Origin: Termitidicoccus mucosus
Lineage (GTDB): Bacteria; Verrucomicrobiota; Verrucomicrobiia; Opitutales; Opitutaceae
NCBI RefSeq assembly: GCF_038725785.1
Contig: NZ_CP109796.1
Coordinates: 6,758,501-6,822,500 of the forward strand
Reading direction: 5' to 3'
DNA length: 64,000 nucleotides
The translations under genes were made by a program, and so were the position numbers. This document shows positions 6,878-14,419 of the stretch, piece after piece; the first letter of the stretch is position 1; each line of letters begins with the position of its first letter. The notes below the pieces were generated by a model that saw only the letters and a list, made by a program, of their open reading frames with translations, had not been told where the DNA came from and did not search any database.

Positions 6878-8644
6878 ATGAATTCATCCTGTGTTTTTTT
6901 GTCCATGCATTCTCGTAATTCCCGCCGGGGGTATGTTTTTGTGTGGGTGCTGCTTTTTTTGTCCGCCCTGATGTCCCTGGCCTATATCGTGACGCAAAAT
7001 GCGTTGTCGCACATGCGCATGTTCGAGGGGCTGGATGATGCGCATCGCCAGGTGATGGAGCGCCGGGTGCTGTCGCAGGGGTTGAAGGAATCGGCTTTAT
7101 CATTGTGCCTTGCGCCGGAGGATGCGCTTTTGGGCCTGGGGGATGACGGGGATTCCCCGGGCCGCGCGGTTTCCCAGATGGCTTGGGCCCGGTATGTTCC
7201 GAACCATCAGTTCGGCAATGTGACGTATGGCGTGCCCGAAACCACGACCAATGACTTGCAGCCCGGGTTTTCGAATTTCTGGTTTTCGATGGGCGGTGGT
7301 TTCGACCATTGTGTCCGGACGGGTTCGCCCTTCCGGGTGTTTCCGCAGGGGTTTCCCTATTACGCCGCGAACATGGCCGGCGCGGTGACGGATGGCTCCT
7401 TGCAGTCACCTTCGCAGTATGCGGGTTCCGGCCGGTTGAATGGGTTGGGTTATGCGGTTTCGCAATATTTGCTGACCGGGCCTTTTTATGAATATACCAA
7501 TCCGGAGTGGGAGCCATCGGAGGATATTTTACGGCAGGTGGCTCATCGTCCCTCCCTGGAGCAATCCAGATTTTCCGGCCGGTTGCGCCTTTTCGGGGTG
7601 CCCCTTACAAATTTTACCCAAATCGCCTATGGGTTTTCTTCGTCGGGCACTTCGCGGCCGCAGGCGGGTTTTTCAGTGTCCGAGGCGGTGCCCGGGGTGG
7701 ACCAGCGGCTGGTCACGACCATGCGGGACGCTTCGCGGGATCCGACCTTGTTTGCCGATTTGCTGGTTTCCGCTTCCCCGGGTGGCGATGGAGATTCCGG
7801 AGGTGAAGGGGAGGACGGCGGCTCCGGGCCGGCGGTTCCGGGCCTTGAAAATTTGCTGCCGTATCGCTACCGGGAGGCGGTTTCGCTGGGTTGGGATGCG
7901 TTTGAATTTATGTTTGCCGCAAAACCTCCGGAATATTTTCCGGCGGGCGCCTTGCGCAATTCCTCCGTCTGGCTGGATTCGATTGCGCGGCAGTTTGCGC
8001 CGGGGGTGGACGCGGAGGGTTTCCGGGTGTTTTCCGGTGGCAGCTGGCAGGCGTTTGATTTTTCCCTGCCCCCGGCCGCGGATGATGCCTGGGCATCGGC
8101 TTCGCTGCCCGAGGGCATGTCCTATTCCGTGACGCCAGGCCCGCCATCGCGGCGGGTTTTGAAAATCAAACTGGCCGAGGTGCTGCGGGATTGGCCCGGG
8201 GATGATTTTTCCCGCGTGTTTTATTATCATTTGTCCGGCGCTTTCGATGTGGCCGGGGTTGAGTTGGAAGGATGCCCCGCGGAGGCGGCAGGCGAGGCCG
8301 CCCTGGCGCCGCTGCTGTTTGTGTTTCACAATGCCTGGAGACGGCCGGAAAATTTTGAAGTCAGGTTGACCGGCCCGAATGCCCGTCCGGTGCTGGTGGC
8401 GGCCCAGGGGTGCGAGGTCACGGTGGAAACCGACGGGGTTTACGGGTTTCGCGGCGGCGTGTTTTTGGGCCCCGATTCCACGGCGGTGGGCGGCTCCGAG
8501 GCTCTGCTTTACGGCTCGCTGGCCTGGTATTTTGAAAACCCCATGCCGGCGTTCACGGTGCGGGCGGACGAAAGCCTGAAATATGATCTGGCCGCGCTTT
8601 CGCCGGTCGGGGTCTTGGCGTCGGCCCGGTTTTTGAGGCATTAA
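6878..8644 (+). CDS. GspK/PilX-like minor pseudopilin, enlarged
   Basis: 588 residues with a prepilin-like start: SRRG then YVFVWVLLFLSALMSLAYIV. The residue at +5 is Trp, not Glu. Loss of Glu5 is known in GspK/PilX, which cap the tip and need not contact a preceding subunit. The body is nearly twice the usual GspK length, Gly/Ser/Pro-rich around residues 300-330, and contains no recognised enzyme motif. Together with the next gene it gives the system two large K-type subunits, suggesting a bulky or specialised tip, perhaps for adhesion or mate recognition. An alternative start is the in-frame ATG at 6905. Confidence 0.65.
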   Translation: MNSSCVFLSMHSRNSRRGYVFVWVLLFLSALMSLAYIVTQNALSHMRMFEGLDDAHRQVMERRVLSQGLKESALSLCLAPEDALLGLGDDGDSPGRAVSQMAWARYVPNHQFGNVTYGVPETTTNDLQPGFSNFWFSMGGGFDHCVRTGSPFRVFPQGFPYYAANMAGAVTDGSLQSPSQYAGSGRLNGLGYAVSQYLLTGPFYEYTNPEWEPSEDILRQVAHRPSLEQSRFSGRLRLFGVPLTNFTQIAYGFSSSGTSRPQAGFSVSEAVPGVDQRLVTTMRDASRDPTLFADLLVSASPGGDGDSGGEGEDGGSGPAVPGLENLLPYRYREAVSLGWDAFEFMFAAKPPEYFPAGALRNSSVWLDSIARQFAPGVDAEGFRVFSGGSWQAFDFSLPPAADDAWASASLPEGMSYSVTPGPPSRRVLKIKLAEVLRDWPGDDFSRVFYYHLSGAFDVAGVELEGCPAEAAGEAALAPLLFVFHNAWRRPENFEVRLTGPNARPVLVAAQGCEVTVETDGVYGFRGGVFLGPDSTAVGGSEALLYGSLAWYFENPMPAFTVRADESLKYDLAALSPVGVLASARFLRH

Positions 8645-8677
8645 TTTTTTCAACAATAATCAATGGAAGGATGGCTT

Positions 8678-10321
8678 ATGGGCGGGAAATTTGAATTTGG
8701 GTCGCGCAATATCCGGGGTGTCGCGCTGGTCGCGGTTCTGGCGGCGGTCGTGATACTGGGGATGATTGGCGGCGGTCTTATTTATCAGATGGCGTCCGGC
8801 CTGTCTGCCGGGCGCGAGGCCCATTTGTCCGGGCGCCAGCAGGCCTATGTTTCGTCGCAGCAGGACGCGGTGAGTTACAGCCTTGATCCTGCGCGGCAGC
8901 CGTTGCTGCCCGGGTCTTATGCCACGCGCCCATCTTCGGCCGGCATCTCCCTGGTTTCGCTTGGCTCCGGTGCGGATGCCGGGCGCATCGGGGTGTTCGG
9001 ATTGTCGCTGGACACGGGCGAGTCCGGGCGGGGCATGTCCAGCGGGCTGCTTTTGTCCGCCGCCCTGAATAAAAATCCCTATCAGCCGCCGGAACCGCCG
9101 GACGGGCCCCCCTTGGTGTTGCAGCCGCCGTTTTTGCTGGCGCATGATTCCAGCCGGACGGCCCCCCTGTCCATGGCCAATGAATATTTTACCGTGCAGA
9201 TGGCGTTTCCTTTGTCGAATCCGGCTGGCACCCGGTACCAGGTGTCCACGGATGTGACCGCCCGGCATGGCGGCTATACAACCCCTGGGGATATTCAGAT
9301 GTGGTCATGGATGGATGTTTACGATTCATCCACGGGCGATTATTGGAATAACGATTATTGCCAGAGCTCCCTGGCGAGCGTCTATGATTATGATTTGCAA
9401 TATTTTTCCCCGGCCTTGGATGTTTCGAGGCATGCCGGGATCGCCGTGTTTTTTGAGCATTATCTGTTTTATGACCGGGGTTATTATCAGATTCCCCGAT
9501 GGTTCAAGGCCCGCGCCGTTTATACGGATGACCAAGGGGTGGAGCATGTCTCGGCGGAGGCGTCGCTGGCCCCGGGATTTTTATTCGATTTGCAGGAATG
9601 GGGTTATATTCAGGCCACCGGCGCTTCTTTTACCCGACACACTCCGGTTGTTGAGTTTCCGCCGGACTGGCATGGGATGGATGATTCTGTTTATGCATAT
9701 TGGGAGGCTTGCTCTTGGTGGGGGGATTATATCGGCGAATGGGATTTGCATCTCGCATTGAATGGTGTTTTAATGCTTGAGGATTCGGTTGATCTGGCCG
9801 GACCCTGGCCTTATAATCTGGGAGGTGTGAATGGCATCATTTACCGTTATTTGTATGGCGAGGGGCGGGAAACGGAGGAGGAAGCCTTGGTTTATGCGGC
9901 CCGGCGCGCCGCGGCGCATGAGATTGAGGGAGGGGGGCGGTATGTGGATCTTGTCATGGAAGCGTGGGGAACCCCCAATGCACATACCCCCCAGGGGGCG
10001 GTTTTTGTGGCGCATTCGACGTATGGCTACCATCTGCGGGTTCCATTGGTGCCGGAAAAGCCGCCGGTTCCCCATCCGGTTTTGGACCAGCATAATCCTT
10101 ACAAGGATATTGTGATTGGCGTCGATGATTACGAGGCGATCTCGGGTGTGAATCTGGGCGTGGCGCTGGCGGTGCATCCCGCCGGCCCGGAGTCCGGGGT
10201 GGATGCGTATTCGGGGGTTTTTAACGCCGCGGTGTCTTCGCATGCCTTTGACGGCGGTCCTTGCGGGTCGGTTTATAATTCGACTGCATCCGGCGGATTT
10301 ACGGGGTTGCAGGATTTTTAG
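8678..10321 (+). CDS. Second GspK/PilX-like minor pseudopilin, enlarged
   Basis: 548 residues from ATG 8678, chosen because GGAAGG ends 7 bp upstream; an in-frame ATG at 8663 lies before that Shine-Dalgarno sequence. The N-terminus reads NIRG then VALVAVLAAVVILGMIGGGL: a prepilin-like leader with Ala at +5 in place of Glu. The large C-terminal domain is rich in Tyr, Trp and Asp, as in many carbohydrate- or surface-binding beta domains, but no family is recognised. It is the last gene before a non-coding gap and an antisense gene, so it probably ends the pilin sub-operon. Confidence 0.6.
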   Translation: MGGKFEFGSRNIRGVALVAVLAAVVILGMIGGGLIYQMASGLSAGREAHLSGRQQAYVSSQQDAVSYSLDPARQPLLPGSYATRPSSAGISLVSLGSGADAGRIGVFGLSLDTGESGRGMSSGLLLSAALNKNPYQPPEPPDGPPLVLQPPFLLAHDSSRTAPLSMANEYFTVQMAFPLSNPAGTRYQVSTDVTARHGGYTTPGDIQMWSWMDVYDSSTGDYWNNDYCQSSLASVYDYDLQYFSPALDVSRHAGIAVFFEHYLFYDRGYYQIPRWFKARAVYTDDQGVEHVSAEASLAPGFLFDLQEWGYIQATGASFTRHTPVVEFPPDWHGMDDSVYAYWEACSWWGDYIGEWDLHLALNGVLMLEDSVDLAGPWPYNLGGVNGIIYRYLYGEGRETEEEALVYAARRAAAHEIEGGGRYVDLVMEAWGTPNAHTPQGAVFVAHSTYGYHLRVPLVPEKPPVPHPVLDQHNPYKDIVIGVDDYEAISGVNLGVALAVHPAGPESGVDAYSGVFNAAVSSHAFDGGPCGSVYNSTASGGFTGLQDF

Positions 10322-10680
10322 CGGATTCCGTTCTGAAAAATCGCATTCGGATAAACCTGCCTATCGATCGAAGACGCGCTGCATAAAGCAGCGGTAGTAA
10401 AGGCGAGGGAATACGGGTTTGACCTAAGTGAATACGTTTCCAGGTTAATACACTCAGACCTTGGTTCTACTTTGTTAGCGTCCTTCCGGATGGGTAATAC
10501 AGCCACGCGCCCCGGGAGCCGCGCTCCTGACGTCAGGACTGACGTATTTAAACAGGGCCAACGGGGCATCCAAGCCGTTGTAGCGTGATGCCGGCACGCC
10601 GGCGTCCAATGATTCCTGCTGTGAATCGTTGCAAACGCAGAAGGAGCGGCCGGTTTGCAGGGAAATGAGCAACAAACAAA
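10322..10680. other. Non-coding interval with several small palindromes
   Basis: No convincing reading frame. Visible structure includes CGCTGC-ATAAA-GCAGCG near 10377-10393, the perfect 12-bp palindrome CCTGACGTCAGG at 10526-10537 followed by a repeated half-site (CTGACGTA), and a GCCGGC/GCCGGC inverted pair near 10590. This could be regulatory, an RNA, or element-processing DNA; nothing decides between these. Confidence 0.4.
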
Positions 10681-10703
10681 AGGCCCCCGGAGTTCCGGGG
10701 GCC
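10671..10703 (-). terminator. Intrinsic terminator of the H-NS-like gene
   Basis: Perfect 9-bp stem GGCCCCCGG (10682-10690) / CCGGGGGCC (10695-10703) with a 4-nt loop. On the minus strand it is followed by TTTTGTTTGTT. It lies 34 bp after the stop of the gene ending at 10738. Confidence 0.8.
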
Positions 10704-10737
10704 TTGGTGGATGTTTTTCAGTCGGGGTTGGTTATAA

Positions 10738-11190
10738 TCAACCGCGGGCTTTAACCAGACCGAGTTCCTTCTTGACGTTCTGGACGCTCGGAAGCGAGAT
10801 GCCCAGCTCCTTGGCGATCGCAGCGCCGGTCTTGCCGGCCTCGACCGCGGCTTTCACCTGGGCCTTGAGCTCGGGCGTGATGCGCGCGCGCTTGCCACGC
10901 TTCTTGCCGGCAGCCTTGGGAGCTTTTTCAGCCTTGGGGGCGGCGGGAGCGGCGGCGGCCTTCTCGACCTTGGCAACCTTCGCTGCCTTGGCCGGGCGAC
11001 CGGGCTTGCGGCCGGGGCGCGGGGCGTCAGCGGCATATTTGAGAGCCTTGATGAAGGACTCGAGATCCGAGAAGCCAAATTCCGAGTGGAGGCTCGAAAG
11101 CTTCTGCTTGATCTCTTTTTCAAGAGAGCTTTCGAGCTCGGCCACCTTGGCCTTGGCTACTTCCAGTTGTTTGATTACTTCAATGGCCAT
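10738..11190 (-). CDS. Nucleoid-associated / H-NS-like DNA-binding protein with AT-hook and HTH
   Basis: 150 residues from ATG 11190 (MAIEVIKQLEVAKAKVAELE); a longer frame to 11238 is possible but starts in AT-rich non-coding DNA. The N-terminal ~55 residues form a coiled coil, as in H-NS-type oligomerisation domains. There follows an AT-hook-like RPGRKPGRPAK, an Ala/Lys-rich histone-H1-like linker, and a C-terminal domain ending in AGKTGAAIAKELGISLPSVQ, a helix-turn-helix pattern. Such proteins bind AT-rich DNA and silence acquired genes. It is monocistronic, antisense to the pilus operon and splits it into a pilin half and a machinery half, so it may regulate it locally. Family assignment is by architecture only. 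Confidence 0.65.
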   Translation of the reverse strand: MAIEVIKQLEVAKAKVAELESSLEKEIKQKLSSLHSEFGFSDLESFIKALKYAADAPRPGRKPGRPAKAAKVAKVEKAAAAPAAPKAEKAPKAAGKKRGKRARITPELKAQVKAAVEAGKTGAAIAKELGISLPSVQNVKKELGLVKARG

Positions 11191-11340
11191 ACAGAATCTA
11201 AAAGATATGGCATTTTCCAATATGCAAGCACTAAACAAACAAATTCATTCTGTCATGTGGAATTATACATGATCACATATTGAAAGAAGCGCCTGCCCCG
11301 GCGCAGGCGGCTCCCGCGGGATGGTTAAGGAGGCAATCCT
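11191..11340. promoter_or_regulatory. Divergent intergenic region between the H-NS-like gene and the pilus machinery genes
   Basis: AT-rich for about 90 bp (11191-11283) and likely to carry the promoters for both directions. A GC hairpin follows (CGCCTGC 11290-11296 / GCAGGCG 11303-11309). AAGGAGG at 11327-11333 is a full-consensus ribosome-binding site for the TTG at 11341. Confidence 0.4.
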
Positions 11341-11538
11341 TTGGTCGCGGCAGGTTGGATTGTCCCCCGTAAAGAAAAGCATCCGGGCGGCAGGAAGAGC
11401 AAAGTTTGGCCTTCATGGGAGGAGTTTTTCCGTATTTTTTTGCCCCGGGTGAAATTATTTTCGTTTGGAGGTTTTGGTTTCCCCGCAGGGAGGGGAAATT
11501 TCGGGATTGGGAAAAAAAGATCAGAAGAGGTCGCATGA
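11341..11538 (+). CDS. Small basic ORF translationally coupled to the PilM/N-like gene
   Basis: 65 residues from TTG 11341. The reason to list it is its initiation region: AAGGAGG lies exactly 7 bp upstream, the best Shine-Dalgarno noticed in the window. Its TGA (11536-11538) overlaps the ATG of the next gene (11535) as ATGA. The peptide is basic, with aromatic residues in the middle (WEEFFRIFLPRVKLF) and no known motif. It may be a real small protein or a leader whose translation couples to the pilus gene. The TTG start and lack of a recognised family keep confidence low. Confidence 0.35.
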   Translation: MVAAGWIVPRKEKHPGGRKSKVWPSWEEFFRIFLPRVKLFSFGGFGFPAGRGNFGIGKKRSEEVA

Positions 11539-13097
11539 GTCTGAATTTCCTTCCTCTTCTGACCGGCCAGGCGTTTCGTCCCGACGTGGCGGATGTGGCG
11601 GTGCCGTTTGCCGCGCGTTTGAAAGGCCGGCGGGTGGCCGGTGTGAGCGGCTTGTTGGGCCATGAGTCCGCGCGTTTTTTGAAACTGGCGGTGATTGAGG
11701 TTTCCAAGGCCGGCCGGGTGGCGGTGGGGGAGCCGGAGTATGCGGCGGTGTCCGGGGTGGAGTCGCAGGCGCGGGTGCTGGCGGATTTTGCCCAAAGCCA
11801 CAAGCTGCGCCATGCGGCGGTGATTTTGACGGAAGGTTTGCTGACCCGCCCCACCCTGAAGGTTCCGCCGGAGGCCGGAGGGGAGGAGGCGTTGTTTTTA
11901 TTGCGGGACAATCCCGGGCGGCTGCTGGGTTTTTTGACCGAGCCGGACCGGGTTTATACATTTGTGCGGCATCCGGTGCTGGGTTCCTGCATGTCCTTCA
12001 CCCTGTCGAAGCAGGCGGTGCGCGCGGCGGATGCGGTGGTGGCCGCCGCCGGGCTGGTGTGTGTGCGGGTGGAGCCCGCGGTGGCGGGCGTGCTGGATTT
12101 GCTGGCGTCGCGCTCGAAGGATTTTGTGACCCGGGGCCCCGTGTTGCTGGCCTCGGATGATTATGTTTATCTGCTGGCGCCGGAAAACGAGGATTGGGTG
12201 ACCCCCGTCCAGGGCCGTTCGGAGGAGGATGTCCTCGATTTTGCGGGCGCCCTGCTGTCCCGACTGCCCGTCAAGTCCGGGTGGCTTGGCCTGATGAACA
12301 CCGGCATGCGGGATTTGGCGGGTTTTATCAAAACGGAATTCCCCGGTTTTGAAGTGGAGGATTTTTCCAAAACCTCGATGCGCGACGTGACGCGGGTTGA
12401 TGGATTGCAGGATGCCGTTTCTCCGGCGCGGATTTCGGTATTGGATTTCGAGGCGCTGGCCTTTGATCGCGGGCTGGCGTATGACGCGCGCCCGGAGTTT
12501 TCCGCGGCGCGGGAATATTTGCCGGGCAAATACCGCCTGGCGGTGCTCGGGTTCGCGGCCGGATTTCTATTGCTGTTCGCCTTGCTGGTGTTGACGACGC
12601 GAACGTTTTCTTCCGTGGCGTCGGCCCAGGCGGAACTGGCGTCCCGGATTGCTCGTGCCGCCCAGGTGCGCGGGGTGCTGGACACGGCCGCGCGCCGGGT
12701 GCAGGCGGCCGGGGTGGTGTCGGGCTTGCTGGACGCCTGGGTCGGGGAAAATTCCCCCATGCAATGGTTTTTGCAGGATTTGGCTTCGACGTTTGACGCC
12801 AAGGCGCGGCCGGGCCTGGTGATGACGGAGCTGTCGGTTTCACGGCTGAAAGCCCGCCAGTATAAAGTGGAATTTTCCCTGTACGGCCCCCCGGAGCAGT
12901 TGAGCGCGCAGTATCAGGAGTCCGTGCGCGGCTTGGTGGGGCTGGGGTATCAGGAGTTCGTGACGGACCAGAAGTTCGTGCCCGGAGGATTGAGGATTTC
13001 CTGTATTTTCGGGTATCCGGATTGGGCCGTGCCGGAAGGCACGAAGGGTGTTTTAGCTCCGATGCCCGCGGCGGCTCCGGCGGTTTTGGAAAAATAA
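11535..13097 (+). CDS. PilM-PilN-like fusion (GspL-like) assembly-platform protein
   Basis: 520 residues from ATG 11535 (MSLNFLPLLTG), preceded by AGAAGAGG. Residues 1-~330 form a cytoplasmic domain with the size and position of the actin-like PilM / GspL-cyto domain; the nucleotide-binding motifs are too divergent to assign residues. One membrane helix at about 335-360 (LAVLGFAAGFLLLFALLVL) is followed by a ~45-residue coil and a periplasmic alpha/beta domain, as in PilN/GspL. Order in the operon (this gene, PilO-like, PilP-like, secretin) matches pilMNOPQ with M and N fused. It would link the secretion ATPase in the cytoplasm to the periplasmic alignment complex. Confidence 0.65.
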   Translation: MSLNFLPLLTGQAFRPDVADVAVPFAARLKGRRVAGVSGLLGHESARFLKLAVIEVSKAGRVAVGEPEYAAVSGVESQARVLADFAQSHKLRHAAVILTEGLLTRPTLKVPPEAGGEEALFLLRDNPGRLLGFLTEPDRVYTFVRHPVLGSCMSFTLSKQAVRAADAVVAAAGLVCVRVEPAVAGVLDLLASRSKDFVTRGPVLLASDDYVYLLAPENEDWVTPVQGRSEEDVLDFAGALLSRLPVKSGWLGLMNTGMRDLAGFIKTEFPGFEVEDFSKTSMRDVTRVDGLQDAVSPARISVLDFEALAFDRGLAYDARPEFSAAREYLPGKYRLAVLGFAAGFLLLFALLVLTTRTFSSVASAQAELASRIARAAQVRGVLDTAARRVQAAGVVSGLLDAWVGENSPMQWFLQDLASTFDAKARPGLVMTELSVSRLKARQYKVEFSLYGPPEQLSAQYQESVRGLVGLGYQEFVTDQKFVPGGLRISCIFGYPDWAVPEGTKGVLAPMPAAAPAVLEK

Positions 13098-13116
13098 ACG
13101 CGCGGATAATTTATTT

Positions 13117-13701
13117 ATGAAAACCTACGGATTTGGATTTGTGATGCTAGGTTTCATTCTGGTCGCGGAGGCTTTGTTTGGGCTGCTGCTGTCGTCCCGG
13201 GTGTCGGCGTTGCGCGCCCAGGATGCGGAATTGCAGGCGGAATACGAGACCGGCGTGGCGAAGTATCAAAAGGATTACGCGGCGCATGCCGCGTCGTGGA
13301 AGGCTTACGGGCGTTCCTCCAAGTTTATGAAAGTCTGGGCGGATCACGCCCAGTTTCCGGTCGGCAACGTGGTGTCGGATCGTTTGCTGGAGCTGGCCCG
13401 CGAGGTGTCGGAAGGCTCTCCGGTCAGCTTGTATTGCGAGGTGCAGCGGAGCACGGAGCTGCCTGCTTATATGTTTGGCCGGCACAAGCTGCGGGCCCGG
13501 TCGTATGCCATTCAATGCACGGGTTCCTATGGGCAGACCAGTCGGTGGCTGGGCCGGGTGGAGGCGGAGGCCCTGTTGTGGCGGGTGGAGTCTGTGGTTT
13601 TCAAGATGTCCGCGAAGCGGGTGGTGGCGGTGGTTACGCTGCATATTCCTGAGGTTAAATTGACGCCGGATGCCGCCCTGACGGCAAAGGAGGAGTTATG
13701 A
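13117..13701 (+). CDS. PilO/GspM-like inner-membrane alignment protein
   Basis: 194 residues: one N-terminal membrane helix (FVMLGFILVAEALFGLLL, about 8-26), a periplasmic coiled-coil segment (about 28-70), then a small alpha/beta domain. This is the PilO/GspM topology and size. The gene sits between the PilM/N-like and PilP-like genes, and its stop overlaps the next start by 4 bp. PilO dimerises with PilN in the periplasm and connects the platform to the secretin through PilP. The assignment rests on topology, length and gene order; sequence motifs of the family are weak. Confidence 0.6.
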   Translation: MKTYGFGFVMLGFILVAEALFGLLLSSRVSALRAQDAELQAEYETGVAKYQKDYAAHAASWKAYGRSSKFMKVWADHAQFPVGNVVSDRLLELAREVSEGSPVSLYCEVQRSTELPAYMFGRHKLRARSYAIQCTGSYGQTSRWLGRVEAEALLWRVESVVFKMSAKRVVAVVTLHIPEVKLTPDAALTAKEEL

Positions 13702-14414
13702 ACCGTGTTTTTAAAGGAGCCGCGTTGCTGGCGGCTGCAATGGGATTTTGCTTCGGCCAAAAGGCGCCTGTGGGCGTGTTATCCGCAGCCCGGGCGTCGG
13801 CGGGCGAGCCGTCGGCGAATGTCGCGTCCGGCAAGTCCCCGGCTGCCGAGGTTTTTGGCATGGAGAATCCTTCCGGGTTGCTGGGGTTGAGAACGCCAGC
13901 TCTTGTCGAGTCGGAATTGCCTTTCAGCCAGTGGGTCAAGCCTGCGTCCGCGTCCAAGCCCCCGGTGGCCCAAGTTGTGCCGGGGCGTGTGTCCGCGTTG
14001 GCGCAACCGCGGGAGAACCCGTTCGAGGTTGCGCGCCGGGAGGCGCTGTCCATGCTTGATTTATCGTCCGTGTCGGCGGTGGTTTTTGGGACGCGGCCTT
14101 TGATTTATTGGAAGGGCGAGGTTTTCGGAGAAGGAGATTATATCGTTTTCCCAAAAAATGCCGCGAAGGGTGGGGGACAGTCCAAATCGTCCGGGGTCGC
14201 GGGTAAATCCGTGGAAAAAAGGCTGTCCATGCCGTCGGAGGAGGCCGGGCCGGAAAGGCCGGAGCGTCCAAAGGTGCTGTTGAAGCGGATTACCCGCGAT
14301 GGTCTGGTGTTTGATGTCGCGGGCGAGGAAATCATCCGGGAGTGGCCGGAGGGGCTGGCGGAGTTGTTTCCCGTGGCGTTGCCGCCGTCAGCGCCTGTCG
14401 TCCGGGAGGAGTGA
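13698..14414 (+). CDS. PilP/GspC-like periplasmic protein
   Basis: 238 residues with an N-terminal signal-like segment (KGAALLAAAMGFCFG). An Ala/Pro/Ser-rich low-complexity stretch follows to about residue 100, then a compact C-terminal region (GTRPLIYWKGEVFGEGDYIV onward) of alternating beta pattern. PilP and the GspC homology region are small beta domains that bind the secretin N0 domain; the position directly before the secretin supports this. Unlike PilP there is no clear lipobox cysteine. It overlaps the preceding gene (ATGA). The functional call is inferred mainly from gene order. Confidence 0.5.
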   Translation: MNRVFKGAALLAAAMGFCFGQKAPVGVLSAARASAGEPSANVASGKSPAAEVFGMENPSGLLGLRTPALVESELPFSQWVKPASASKPPVAQVVPGRVSALAQPRENPFEVARREALSMLDLSSVSAVVFGTRPLIYWKGEVFGEGDYIVFPKNAAKGGGQSKSSGVAGKSVEKRLSMPSEEAGPERPERPKVLLKRITRDGLVFDVAGEEIIREWPEGLAELFPVALPPSAPVVREE

Positions 14415-14419
14415 GTTTT

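Noticed and set aside
7673-8656. 327-codon minus-strand frame
   Set aside because: Antisense to the GspK-like gene; basic, low-complexity composition and no motif.
10090-10101. GCATAATCCTTA, matching 12 bp of the recombinase-type site
   Set aside because: It lies inside the second GspK-like coding region and lacks the second inverted arm; probably chance.
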